In this document: positions 50,389-59,627 of the stretch, piece after piece
How the letters are laid out: the number at the start of each line of letters is the position of its first letter
Position numbering within the stretch: the stretch's first letter is position 1
Assembly: GCF_010723575.1 (NCBI RefSeq)
Contig: NZ_BLKZ01000001.1
Location: 3,782,001-3,846,000 of the forward strand
Source of the DNA: Mycobacterium bourgelatii
GTDB taxonomy: Bacteria; Actinomycetota; Actinomycetes; Mycobacteriales; Mycobacteriaceae
Reading direction: 5' to 3'
Length of the DNA: 64,000 bases
Made by a program: the position numbers and the translations under genes
Notes under the pieces: model-generated
The model's database searches: none
The model's input: the letters and a program-made list of their open reading frames with translations, nothing else
Told to the model about the DNA's origin: nothing

Positions 50389-53070
50389 CTACAGGCCGAG
50401 CGCGGCGCGCAGCCGGCTGACGTCCATGGTGCCGCGGCGGGCCTCGGTGGGAAAGCTGTCCAGCAGTTTGATCAGGTCGCCGCGCCGGGTGGGGTCATCG
50501 GCCGCTTCCCGCGGCGAACAGCCGTTAAGCGCGGGAATAGGTTCATCGAGCCACTTGGTCTCGTAGTCGCGGATGAACTCGTCGAGCATCGCGGCCACCT
50601 CGGGATCGTCGGGGTCGAGTGCCCCCTCATCCCCCTCATCGGAAGTGGGCAACTGTCCGGCCAACTTGGCCGCCTCGCGCACGTCATGTATCGGACGGCG
50701 GGAGTCCTCGACCAGGTTCATCGTCGGGTCTAGGCGTGCGAGCGTGGTCAACACTCTGTCCATCCGGGTTTCGCTGTTGGTCTGCACCCGCAGGGTCGGG
50801 CCGTCCAACACCAGCGAGGCGCGGACTCGCGGCATGCCCTGGGTGGTGACGTGCTCGATCCACTGTGGCGGCTCGTAATCTTCAACCCGGTCGTAGGTGT
50901 CGTCGAGCGCGGCCTCGATACCGGCCGGGTCGCTCACCTGCACGGTGGCTTCGCACATCGCGAGCAGGTCGCCCTCGGTGTTCACCAGCTCTGGCGGCGC
51001 GAACCGGCGACTCAGCTGCGCCACCAGGGTCACCGGGTCGGGTTCGGTATCAAGCAACTCGATCAGCGAATCGCGCTCGTGCAGGGCAACCGGTTCTATG
51101 CCGCCGAAGATCTGCATAGTGTCCCCCGTCGGCACCACGCGCGCACAGATCAGCTGCCCCGGCTTGAGCTGACGGCTCGCCGTTCGCTCACTTACTTCAT
51201 GGACGTCACCGGTGCGCACGTCGCGCACGGTGATGCCGTGGCCGCGGTGCACGTCCTCGACCTCGAACACCGACCGATGTACTGCCAACCACTGCTCGGC
51301 CAGCTGTCGCTCGTCGTCGGGGAGCAGGTGCCCGCGTAGTTCGACGAACTCCTCGAACGCGCCACCCTCGAACAGCACCGCGTCCGTCACCAGCGGATCT
51401 TCCAGCGCCGCGTCCAACGCGGCGGAAAAGTCGTCGGCGTAGCGGCAGCGTTCGCAGGCCACCTCGGCAACCGCCTCGGTCCACCCGCTCGCTACCGCGT
51501 GCTCACCAGCCTTCACATACAGCCAGCCGACCCTCTCAGCTAGCGGCTGTTGCTCACGCCCTAGATGGCACTTCTTGTACTTGCGGCCAGATCCACACCA
51601 GCACAGTGCGTTTCGACCGATATCCCGACGCGGCTCGGTGCGATGCCGCTCCAGCACCCGCATCAGCGGATGATCGGGACCAGCGCCGGCGCGGCGCAGC
51701 AGCGCCAACCCGCGCTCCGCGTCGCCGCGATCGGAAGCAAAGCGGGCCAGATCAAACAAGGCCAACGGCCAATTGGGATCCATCGACTCGGCCGCCAGCA
51801 ATTCGCGTTCGCAAGCGTCGACGGCCCCGACCCGCTCCAAGGCCACCGCGCGCAACCAGCGAACTCCCACGAGCGCTGCGCGCGGGACTTTGGGTCCGAT
51901 TATCTCGGCGAACAAGGCCAGCGCGGGCGCCCCTTCGCGGCCGGTACCGATCGTCTCGCCCACCAGCAGCTCGGCCAGCGTCGGATCGGCTAGCACCACT
52001 CCGAGCTCACCGACGAGGTCGACCAATTCGCGGAGGTTGTGCAGTTCGGCTGTGGTTTCGCCGGCCCCGGTCGCGCCCTTCCACACGGTGCCCAGCGCCT
52101 CCGCCGGCGACTCGTCGACGTCGACAGCCTCGATCAGCGCCGCCACCTCTTCGAACAATTTGACCAACGTGTACAGCGCGAACGCGTCGTCCGGGTCGAG
52201 GTCATGGCGCTCGGCCAGCATTGTGCACCCACGCTCGAAACGCCAAGTGTCGAAGTCAAACCCCTCGGGCCCGAGCCAGTCACCGTCACGGGTCAGCCCG
52301 TTGTCGTCGATGATCTCGTAGAGCGGCGCCAGTGGCTCGGTGAACACCGTCGGGTCCTCGGCGCAGATTGTCCATACCGCGGCGCCGAGGTACACCGGCT
52401 CGTCGTCGAAGGTGGCCGCCAGACGCTCAGCTACCGCGGTGTGCGCACCCGCTGTGACCCGCTCGACCACCAGTCCGTTTTCGGTCAGCCCCACCCCGAT
52501 CAGGTCGCCCTCGCCCGCGTCCAGGTTCGCCAGCATGCCGGACGGCAGGAGCAGCCACGCGTGCGAGCCGATCAGCTCGGCCGGGATACCGCGCTGCTCG
52601 AGCAGCTCATCGTCAAAGCCAGGGTGCGCCACCTCCGCCGGCGACCCGTCGGCGTAGTGCGCGTAGTCCTCGTACTCGCAGACTTCCCCGATCAAGAGCA
52701 GGTCCGGTGTCACGGCGAGTATGTCGTGGGCAACCTCCGTTGCATCGAGCCGGTGCGTGAACACCCTGCCCAGTAGTACCGCCGGCAGCCAGAACCACCG
52801 ATCGTCCAGCAATTGCCTAGCCGGACACGCCATTTCGTCCAGAAGCTCGTCCATGATGGCTTCTGGATCGTCCGCGCCGCTGTGCTGCAGTCGCTCTGTT
52901 ATCTCGTCCTCGGACAGTGGGCCGTGCTCGATCAGAATCTCCGCAAGGGTCCCCACCGCATCGAACGCTTCCGCCACGCCCACCACCCTATGCCGCCGCC
53001 CATTGGGTCGGTGAATCACCACCGGTCGAATCACGGGAGCGCTTTGCCCGGGAGGTGCGCCTCGCGTCAT
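50389..53070 (-). CDS. Large SEC-C motif protein
   Basis: About 893 residues (ATG 53070, MTRGAPPGQ; an internal GTG is possible). The SEC-C zinc motif NALCWCGSGRKYKKCHLG lies near the middle (residues ~485-502, C-x-C-x8-C-H), the metal-binding module also seen at SecA C-termini. The rest is helical, with an N-terminal winged-helix-like region (LAEILIEHGPLSEDEITERL) and a C-terminal acidic region. I infer a scaffold or nucleic-acid-linked role; no enzyme motif is visible. Its start is only 9 bp from the divergent HNH gene's start. Confidence 0.85.
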   Translation of the reverse strand: MTRGAPPGQSAPVIRPVVIHRPNGRRHRVVGVAEAFDAVGTLAEILIEHGPLSEDEITERLQHSGADDPEAIMDELLDEMACPARQLLDDRWFWLPAVLLGRVFTHRLDATEVAHDILAVTPDLLLIGEVCEYEDYAHYADGSPAEVAHPGFDDELLEQRGIPAELIGSHAWLLLPSGMLANLDAGEGDLIGVGLTENGLVVERVTAGAHTAVAERLAATFDDEPVYLGAAVWTICAEDPTVFTEPLAPLYEIIDDNGLTRDGDWLGPEGFDFDTWRFERGCTMLAERHDLDPDDAFALYTLVKLFEEVAALIEAVDVDESPAEALGTVWKGATGAGETTAELHNLRELVDLVGELGVVLADPTLAELLVGETIGTGREGAPALALFAEIIGPKVPRAALVGVRWLRAVALERVGAVDACERELLAAESMDPNWPLALFDLARFASDRGDAERGLALLRRAGAGPDHPLMRVLERHRTEPRRDIGRNALCWCGSGRKYKKCHLGREQQPLAERVGWLYVKAGEHAVASGWTEAVAEVACERCRYADDFSAALDAALEDPLVTDAVLFEGGAFEEFVELRGHLLPDDERQLAEQWLAVHRSVFEVEDVHRGHGITVRDVRTGDVHEVSERTASRQLKPGQLICARVVPTGDTMQIFGGIEPVALHERDSLIELLDTEPDPVTLVAQLSRRFAPPELVNTEGDLLAMCEATVQVSDPAGIEAALDDTYDRVEDYEPPQWIEHVTTQGMPRVRASLVLDGPTLRVQTNSETRMDRVLTTLARLDPTMNLVEDSRRPIHDVREAAKLAGQLPTSDEGDEGALDPDDPEVAAMLDEFIRDYETKWLDEPIPALNGCSPREAADDPTRRGDLIKLLDSFPTEARRGTMDVSRLRAALGL

Positions 53071-53079
53071 GATGATGCC

Positions 53080-54153
53080 GTGGTGGATGGTGACGCGGCG
53101 GATCCGCTTCTCCTCGGCCAGCGGGTGGTCGCGATACTCGAGACCGGTCTGCGCACGGCGACCTACAAGCTGGCGACGCTGATGGCGCTCATCGAGCATT
53201 GCATCGAGAATCTGCCGCCAAATCCCGACGACGCACTGCAAGTCCCCATTCCCGATCTGGCGCACCGCGTGCTGGGGATCTACTGGCGGCAGGTCCGCCC
53301 GTTCGACGGTCACGAACTGCGGCAGTCGACGCAGCCGCGCGCCCGAATACTGGCAGCGACTAACCAGTTACGCGCGGCGGCAGGTTACGGCGTCGGTTCG
53401 GTCGATGCGGCACGGATGCGTGTGCCCGCCGCATACGATCGCGCTGTCGACGACGTGGTGTTGTGTCTCGCTCAGCAGCCGTTGCACCGCCTGCAGAAGC
53501 TGCCGGGCGCATCAACCAGCGACCCGTTTCTCTACGACGACTCATTCCTGCACGACCACGTGTCGCGGTCGACGCTGCGCGCGCACGGCGACTGCATCGA
53601 GCTCAAACCCGGTGTTGCACATGGCCTGGCGCGACTGGCGGGCCTGCTGAAGCCGGCGTTGGAAATCATGTGGGTCGACGACGTGCGCCGGATGAACAAG
53701 TTCCTCGGCGCCGAGGTTCCCGATGTTGCGGGGCATCTGTTCGGGCGAGAACGGACCGCGCTGGCCGCCGTACGCGAGCCATTCAAGGAGGCATTCGGTC
53801 CGCACTGCTTCTACTGCCAAACGCACCTGCCACCGAACAACCCGATCGATCATGTGCTGCCGTGGTCGCTCGTCGGGATCGACGGGCTGTCGAACCTGGT
53901 GCTCGCCTGCGCGCGCTGCAACGGCGACAAGAGCGGCGCGCTGCCGGCGGTGACGATCGTCGACCGCGTACTCCAGCGCGACCGTGACGTGCTGGAGCAG
54001 ATCGCTTCCGAGCTGGTGTGGCCTACCCAGCATGACCGCGTCCTCGCCGCGGCCCGGGGCATCTATCGTGGGCAGCCCGCGGGGGTGCCGACGTGGTCGG
54101 GGTACAAGCGAAGCGAACGATTGGACATCAGCTTTCTTCCATCGTGGGCGTGA
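53080..54153 (+). CDS. HNH endonuclease domain protein
   Basis: 357 residues from GTG 53080 (MVDGDAADPLLLG; 53083 also possible). The C-terminal HNH nuclease module has HCFYCQTHLP (first Cys pair), IDHVLPWSLVG (the catalytic Asp-His), LSNLVLACARCNGDKSG (Asn, second Cys pair, Asn/Lys), residues ~250-295. The N-terminal ~240 residues are helical, with no recognised domain; they may recognise DNA or a partner. Such genes occur in defence and mobile contexts, but no known partner is adjacent. Confidence 0.86.
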   Translation: MVDGDAADPLLLGQRVVAILETGLRTATYKLATLMALIEHCIENLPPNPDDALQVPIPDLAHRVLGIYWRQVRPFDGHELRQSTQPRARILAATNQLRAAAGYGVGSVDAARMRVPAAYDRAVDDVVLCLAQQPLHRLQKLPGASTSDPFLYDDSFLHDHVSRSTLRAHGDCIELKPGVAHGLARLAGLLKPALEIMWVDDVRRMNKFLGAEVPDVAGHLFGRERTALAAVREPFKEAFGPHCFYCQTHLPPNNPIDHVLPWSLVGIDGLSNLVLACARCNGDKSGALPAVTIVDRVLQRDRDVLEQIASELVWPTQHDRVLAAARGIYRGQPAGVPTWSGYKRSERLDISFLPSWA

Positions 54154-54280
54154 CACGCTGACGGCGATGACGGCGGCGCCGCTGATACCTGGATCTGGTG
54201 TTCGCCGATGGTGATGTGCCATGGTCACTTAGAGGTCACAGAACTCCGCTGGGTCACACAACGGCGAGGAGGACACGAAT

Positions 54281-54721
54281 ATGACCGTTCGACGGGCGAT
54301 CGCCACAGCCGCCGCGCTCACTGGCTTAGCTGGCTTAGCTATCGGCACAGCCGGTATCGCTTGTGCCGCACCAACACTGAGCGGCCATTACTTCATGACT
54401 GTTTCGTCAGACGCAGGTCCGGTCAACTCCGGCGATTGGTACTTCACCCCGTGCGGTGACGGATGTGCTCAAGTAGCCGTCACGTCCGGCGGACAGCCGT
54501 TCGGACAGGCACAGTTCCGGGACGGCCAATGGACGCTTGTTTGGCACTCCGACGTCATCTGCCCGAACGGTACCCGAATTCCCGGAGCCCTTTCCAGTTA
54601 CGCGACGTGGGATCCCGTCACGCTGGCCGGCAAAGATGAGTCCGGCCCCGTTATGGAGGTGTGTGAGTACACGGCGAAACCGCGCGTCACCAACAACCTT
54701 CAACTGACGCCGGCCGGTTAG
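54281..54721 (+). CDS. Secreted protein of unknown function
   Basis: 146 residues with a Sec signal: basic MTVRRA, hydrophobic AALTGLAGLAIGTAGIA, cleavage near CAAPT (~residue 31). The mature domain is small and beta-rich with four further Cys (TPCGDGCAQV, VICPNG, MEVCEY), a layout common to mycobacterial ~14-kDa secreted proteins. A strong GAGGAGGA Shine-Dalgarno is present. The preceding gap 54154-54280 shows no other feature. Confidence 0.85.
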   Translation: MTVRRAIATAAALTGLAGLAIGTAGIACAAPTLSGHYFMTVSSDAGPVNSGDWYFTPCGDGCAQVAVTSGGQPFGQAQFRDGQWTLVWHSDVICPNGTRIPGALSSYATWDPVTLAGKDESGPVMEVCEYTAKPRVTNNLQLTPAG

Positions 54722-54824
54722 TGACGGATCCAGCTGTCCCCACCACGATTGACAATTGTTCAGCCAACGAACAGGGCGTACGCTCCGAACCACCCATTCG
54801 GCATACCTGCTGAGGAGCGGATCA

Positions 54825-55076
54825 ATGATGATTCGTGGACTATTTACCGCTATATCAATTTCTGCCGCAGCCTGGGCTTTCACCCTGGCAGTAGCTCCCC
54901 AAACTTTGGCGGAACCGGAAGACGTCGGTTGCACCGAATTGAGCTACAACGGCACTTGCGTCTATAAGAACTGCACCGACGCGAAGGCGCACGGCAGATG
55001 CAACATCACACAAGACGACCCGGCCTATTGCGCTAAGCAAGACCGTGACGGCGACGGCCTCGCCTGCGAATGTTGA
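54825..55076 (+). CDS. Small secreted excalibur-domain protein
   Basis: 83 residues from ATG 54825 (GAGGAG 8 nt upstream). Signal peptide IRGLFTAISISAAAWAFTLA cut near LAEPE. The mature 55 residues end QDRDGDGLACEC, the DxDxDGxxCE calcium-binding signature of the excalibur domain, with further Cys that could form disulfides (CTELSYNGTCVYKNC). Excalibur proteins act at the cell envelope. It lies just upstream of a receptor kinase gene (128 bp). Confidence 0.85.
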   Translation: MMIRGLFTAISISAAAWAFTLAVAPQTLAEPEDVGCTELSYNGTCVYKNCTDAKAHGRCNITQDDPAYCAKQDRDGDGLACEC

Positions 55077-55204
55077 AAGTGCTCATCGTGCCGAGATTGG
55101 CATGGGCTGGCGACATCGTTTCCGGTCGATGCGCCTAGCAGACATCCGAAACTTGTCAGACCTCCGATGGATACTGCCGGTAATTCCGTGATCTAGGAGG
55201 CGAC

Positions 55205-56806
55205 GTGAAATCGCTCGTCGGTGTGACCTTCGGCAAGTACGAAGTAAAGACCCTGCTCGGCAAGGGTGGCATGGGCGAGGTGTACGAGGCTTACGACACC
55301 GACAAGGGCCGAAGCGTCGCGCTGAAGGTGCTTCCCGATGAATACGCTGCCGACGAAACTTTTCGCACGCGTTTCCTACGTGAGTCGCGCGCGGCAGCGG
55401 TTCTGCAAGAGCCGCACGTCATTCCGATCCACGACTGGGGCGAGATCGACCGCACCCTGTTCATCGATATGCGACTGGTGCGAGGACGGACCCTGCACGA
55501 CATGGTCAAGACACGCGCCCTCAAACCTCAGCGCGCGGTCGACATCGTCCGCCAAGTCGCCTCGGCGTTAGACGCGGCGCACAAACAGGGACTCATCCAC
55601 CGCGATGTCAAGCCGCAGAACATCATCGTGACGCCCGACGACTTTGCTTATCTGGTCGACTTCGGAATCGCCGAAGCCAGAGGTGACACCCACCTGACCA
55701 TGGCGGGATACCAAATAGGCAGCTTCGCCTACATGGCTCCAGAACGGTTCAGGGACGAACCGACCACTCTAGCCACCGACATCTATTCGCTTACCTGCGT
55801 CCTCTACGAAGCCTTGACAGGCAAGCCGCCATTCTCAGGCGGTACTGAGCAACTTATTGCAGCCCACCTTTCCTCGGATCCTCCGCGGCCAAGCGCAAGG
55901 AATCCCCGCGTTCCCGCCTCGCTCGACGCCGTCGTCGCGCGAGGCATGGCGAAACACCCCGATGATCGGTACGGCACCGCCGGCGCGCTGGCACGCGCCG
56001 CCAAACGCGCCCTCGACCGCTCCAATCAAGTTGAGGAGGCGACGAAAGAGCACGAGCACTTCAGGAGGCGGCCCGACTCCCCGCCAAAGGGCCTGGAACC
56101 AATATCTAGTTCAGATGATGGGGATCAACGGCTGGAGAGATACGTCCTTCCTACGCTCGTCGCCGTCGCAGCCGTTCTAGTCGTGATCGTGATCGTCCTT
56201 GTGGTTGCCATCGCCGTTGACGACAAGTCCGGCCCCGGTACCACGACTACCGTCGCTTACCCGACCTCCGGCTACCCCACGTACCAAGAGCCCACGTACG
56301 GGACACCGACAACGACGTCCACGTATCAGCAACCCACTTCCGAGACGACGCCAACTCAATCCACGTATCCGACGGCCGCGCCCACTACGACCAGACCGAT
56401 GCGTATCCCGAGCACTACACCAGCGACTCAGGATCCCGAGCAGCGACTACGCCAAATCGCCTCTGGTGACCGGTCTTACGTTGCTTCGAGGCTTGCAGAC
56501 CTCTGGGTCCCACAGCTCAGCGCCAAGAGATATGGAACTGTGGAGGGCGGGGTGCCGTGGGATCTCCGAATGGCACTCAACGAACACCTGCAGCTTCGGC
56601 AGACCTACGGCGCCAGGCTGCTCTGGTCCGGAAACTGGTCGACATTCTCGGAGCGTAACTACTGGGTGACCGTCGCGGACATTACCTTCCCCACTGCCGA
56701 TGGCGCGTTGATGTGGTGCAAGAACAGGGGATTCGACCGCGACCACTGCATCGCGAAGATAGTCAGTACGACGCGAGGTGTGGCGGGGAGTACGGAGTAC
56801 AACTAA
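55205..56806 (+). CDS. Receptor-type Ser/Thr protein kinase, paralogue B of the DHCIAK-domain kinases
   Basis: 533 residues; GTG start after AGGAGG. Kinase domain ~11-270 with GKGGMGEVYEAYD, Lys41, HRD 132-134, DFG 152-154, APERF. Cytoplasmic linker, membrane helix ~313-338 (VAAVLVVIVIVLVVAIAV), Thr/Pro/Tyr-rich stalk with repeats of YxxPT, then a ~120-residue extracellular domain. That domain matches the 40876 kinase end to end (DPEQRLRQIASGDRSYVASRL ... DRDHCIAKIVSTT). The two kinases are 13 kb apart. Confidence 0.95.
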   Translation: MKSLVGVTFGKYEVKTLLGKGGMGEVYEAYDTDKGRSVALKVLPDEYAADETFRTRFLRESRAAAVLQEPHVIPIHDWGEIDRTLFIDMRLVRGRTLHDMVKTRALKPQRAVDIVRQVASALDAAHKQGLIHRDVKPQNIIVTPDDFAYLVDFGIAEARGDTHLTMAGYQIGSFAYMAPERFRDEPTTLATDIYSLTCVLYEALTGKPPFSGGTEQLIAAHLSSDPPRPSARNPRVPASLDAVVARGMAKHPDDRYGTAGALARAAKRALDRSNQVEEATKEHEHFRRRPDSPPKGLEPISSSDDGDQRLERYVLPTLVAVAAVLVVIVIVLVVAIAVDDKSGPGTTTTVAYPTSGYPTYQEPTYGTPTTTSTYQQPTSETTPTQSTYPTAAPTTTRPMRIPSTTPATQDPEQRLRQIASGDRSYVASRLADLWVPQLSAKRYGTVEGGVPWDLRMALNEHLQLRQTYGARLLWSGNWSTFSERNYWVTVADITFPTADGALMWCKNRGFDRDHCIAKIVSTTRGVAGSTEYN

Positions 56807-56820
56807 CATCGTTCGGAGAT

Positions 56821-57186
56821 TTAGAGCCCTGTCGACGGTTCAGTCCTCGCCAAGTCCCGAACCTGGCCCACCAGATGACGCACCTCCGCCGGTGACGGCT
56901 GCAACTCATACGCGTGGTGGTGCACCGCGCGACTTAGCGAATGCCACACCCGTCGGGCCCGCTCACCCACCTCCGCTCCCTTAACCCTGCCCAGCACAAC
57001 GAGTTTCGAAGTCATCGTCGGCGGCTTCTGCCCCGTCGCACACCATGCGGCGCTCTGTTCGTTGAGCCAGTCTTCCAGCGCCAAGCGCGCCAGCAGTGCT
57101 GCGGTGCGTGCCGCGCGGGGGCCGAGAGCGATCTGTCCGTCCAGAACCTGGTCGGCGTATTCGAGAAGCTTGGTCCGCTCGGTCAT
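56821..57186 (-). CDS. Small HEPN-like helical partner of the zinc-hook ATPase
   Basis: 121 residues, all-helical in appearance. Residues 23-46 (PRAARTAALLARLALEDWLNEQSA) and 77-112 (RARRVWHSLSRAVHHHAYEL ... VRHLVGQVRDL) look like the core helices of a HEPN fold. R86-x4-H91 (RAVHHH) fits the HEPN nuclease pattern Rx4-6H. This is inference; a non-enzymatic helical adaptor or antitoxin is possible. Its start overlaps the ATPase stop (ATGA), so the two proteins are made in coupled amounts. It ends 14 bp from the convergent kinase. Confidence 0.7.
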   Translation of the reverse strand: MTERTKLLEYADQVLDGQIALGPRAARTAALLARLALEDWLNEQSAAWCATGQKPPTMTSKLVVLGRVKGAEVGERARRVWHSLSRAVHHHAYELQPSPAEVRHLVGQVRDLARTEPSTGL

Positions 57187-59627
57187 GCGGCACCAGCCGC
57201 AAGGTCACCGATGGCGAGCCGAGCATCGTTGACCGCCCCCTTGTAGTCGGACACGCCCTGGTGAACTCCCTTGTTCACCACGGTGAGCGTGTTTCGTCGG
57301 GCGGATCCTCCCGCTTTCCATTTGTCGACAGCGACGGAGTCTTCCGCGTCACCGGCGAGGGCGAGCGCCAACCGCTTGGCAGTCTTATTGGCTTCCTCCC
57401 AAGCGGTTTCGACCTCTTCGCGAGATCGACCCTTCGCGAATGCCTTTGACGAGTACACATCCCACGCGGTGGCTTCCAACGCCTCCCGGCACAGCGCCGG
57501 AATGGCGGACCGCTTGACATCTTCCGGCACCGCCTCGTCGGCGGCGATGGCGAATGCGTCGTCGAGCAGCCGCGTCGCCGGTCGGGTCGAATCCACCACG
57601 CTGATGGCCGAATTCATTGCCCGCGTCACCTCGACAATCCGCGCCGGCGCACGGGAGGTGCGGATCGCCGCCGGCAGGCGGTTGTCGTGGGTCAACACGA
57701 TCACCTGCCGATCCTTGGCCAGTGTCGTCAGCACATCGAGGAATCCGTCGATCTTCGACGGGTCCATCGCTTGGATCGGGTCGTCGAATACCAGGAAGCG
57801 GAAGGGACTTTCGGGTGAGGTGGCCCGCGGAATGAAGATGGCCAAGGCCAGCGCCTGCAGCTCGCCCTGGCTCATCACGCCGAATGCCTCGGTCTCCGCA
57901 CCGTCGACCGCGGCCTGCAGCACCACCCGCCGGTTAGTCCTCTGGCCCTCCAGGCGGATCGCACCGAGGTCGACGTTGCTCTCCTGGCGCAGCGCCGCCC
58001 AGATTTGACGTGACTTCTCGGTCAGCGGGGCCAGCCGCTCGTTACGCAGTTGACCGGCGTTGGCCTGCAACCACTTCGACGCTTCGGTGGCGATCGCCAA
58101 CTGCGGGGCCACCGCCGCGGCCTCCTCGGCCTTGCCCAGCCACTCCAACAGCTTCTGGGCCACCGGGCTCCACGCGTCGTCACGCCCTTTAATCAACGAC
58201 AACGCTTCCTGGGCCAGCTGCGCGTAGGCGGCACGCAGCGGCGGCAGCGTTTTCTCGACGTGTTCGACCAGTGCGAGATCGTCGTCGAGGGGCAGCTCGG
58301 CGAAGTCGTCGTAGGCGCTGCGCGCCGCCGGCAGCGCGGTTAACTCGGCATCGGCCAACGGCGGACGTGCCACGCCGCGCACCATCGCAACGACGGACGA
58401 TCGAGCCTGGTGGCTCTCGGCGCGGGCGGCGGTCAGATCCCGCGCGGCGCTCTCGGCGCGCTCCAAGGCGGCGCGGGCGGCGATCGCCCAGTTTTCGTCG
58501 AGGGTGCCCTGGCCGCATACGGGGCAGCTCTGATCACCATGTTGATCGTGAAACGCGAGGCCCGACTCCAGCAGTCGCGCGCGGTCCGCCGCCAGGGTGT
58601 CCGCGCGCCGCGTCTCCTGCCGTTCCGCCTGCGCGGCCGATCGCAACGCGGCACACCGTGGCTCGGCTTCCTCGGCCGTCGGCACCGCCAATCGACTTGC
58701 GTGTTCCCAGGCCGCCGGCACATTCGGCGCGGCGCCGGTGATCAACGGCCGGACCAGATCGAGGTTGGGCTTGGTCTTCTTCACCTGTGCCAGCGCCGTC
58801 GCGGCCCGCGGATCCTCGTGAGCGGCCAGCACCGGCTTAAGAACGTCGGCGACCTTCTTCGCTTCGGCAGCCGGCTCCCTCAGCTTCTTGACCTCCACGT
58901 CGAGAAGGTTGATCGCTTTGGTCAGTTGCTCCAGACCCAGCAACCGGTAGAGCTGGTCATAGAACTCGCTGGGCCTGCCTTCCAGAATGCTGCTGAGCTC
59001 GTCGTAGCTCAGCAGTGGTCGATACATCGTCAGCGCCGCTTCCCAGCCCAACACGCTGACCGGTTCGCGTTTCTTGCCCTTGCGCTGAATCCAGCGCTCC
59101 ATGTCGTCGACGGCCACGCCATCACCCCTGGGCCAGTCCACACCGATGGTCGTCGTACCCGAACCTTCCTCGGCGATGTCGATCCGGATCTGCGCGGGAT
59201 CGCCGGAGTGCAGGTTGCGCCAGTTGCGCGACCACACCACAGGCTTGTCGTTCCATCGGGAGTTGACGCCGGTGAGGGCCAGCTCCAAAGCCTCGGCGAG
59301 CGTCGATTTACCCGAGCCGTTGCGGCCAGCGATTACCGTCAGGCCCGGCCCCGGCTGAAGGGGGACAGTGACTTTGGGGCCGATACCGCGGAATCCTGAC
59401 ACGGTGATCGACGCGAGGTAGGCCCCGACGGGTTCCTCCGTTGACTGGTCGTCGGCGTTGAGCGTCTCCGCAAGCTGCGGGGACGCTCCGCTGTCGCCCA
59501 GCGCTTCGCCCAACGCCTCGGGGTCCTCGAGCGCAGCCAGCACGGCGAGCCGCGCCGGTTCACTCAGCGCGTCGTCGGCATCCGCGAGCGCCAGCACGTA
59601 ATTCTTCAGTGTGTTCGCCGTCCCCAT
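57183..59627 (-). CDS. Rad50/RloC-like AAA ATPase with zinc-hook Cys pair
   Basis: 814 residues from ATG 59627 (MGTANTLKNY). N-terminal helical domain ~1-65; Walker A IAGRNGSGKSTLAEAL (~99-114). Two long helical arms meet at SCPVCGQG (Cys368/Cys371), the CxxC of a zinc hook as in Rad50, SbcC and RloC. Signature-like MSQGELQALALA (~585), Walker B FLVFDDPIQAMD (~611-622), His switch LTHD (~645). A C-terminal ~135-residue helical extension (IPALCREALEAT ... VVNKGVHQG) is HEPN-like. Predicted DNA-end or RNA sensing with a toxin-like tail; a defence role is inferred. Confidence 0.85.
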   Translation of the reverse strand: MGTANTLKNYVLALADADDALSEPARLAVLAALEDPEALGEALGDSGASPQLAETLNADDQSTEEPVGAYLASITVSGFRGIGPKVTVPLQPGPGLTVIAGRNGSGKSTLAEALELALTGVNSRWNDKPVVWSRNWRNLHSGDPAQIRIDIAEEGSGTTTIGVDWPRGDGVAVDDMERWIQRKGKKREPVSVLGWEAALTMYRPLLSYDELSSILEGRPSEFYDQLYRLLGLEQLTKAINLLDVEVKKLREPAAEAKKVADVLKPVLAAHEDPRAATALAQVKKTKPNLDLVRPLITGAAPNVPAAWEHASRLAVPTAEEAEPRCAALRSAAQAERQETRRADTLAADRARLLESGLAFHDQHGDQSCPVCGQGTLDENWAIAARAALERAESAARDLTAARAESHQARSSVVAMVRGVARPPLADAELTALPAARSAYDDFAELPLDDDLALVEHVEKTLPPLRAAYAQLAQEALSLIKGRDDAWSPVAQKLLEWLGKAEEAAAVAPQLAIATEASKWLQANAGQLRNERLAPLTEKSRQIWAALRQESNVDLGAIRLEGQRTNRRVVLQAAVDGAETEAFGVMSQGELQALALAIFIPRATSPESPFRFLVFDDPIQAMDPSKIDGFLDVLTTLAKDRQVIVLTHDNRLPAAIRTSRAPARIVEVTRAMNSAISVVDSTRPATRLLDDAFAIAADEAVPEDVKRSAIPALCREALEATAWDVYSSKAFAKGRSREEVETAWEEANKTAKRLALALAGDAEDSVAVDKWKAGGSARRNTLTVVNKGVHQGVSDYKGAVNDARLAIGDLAAGAA

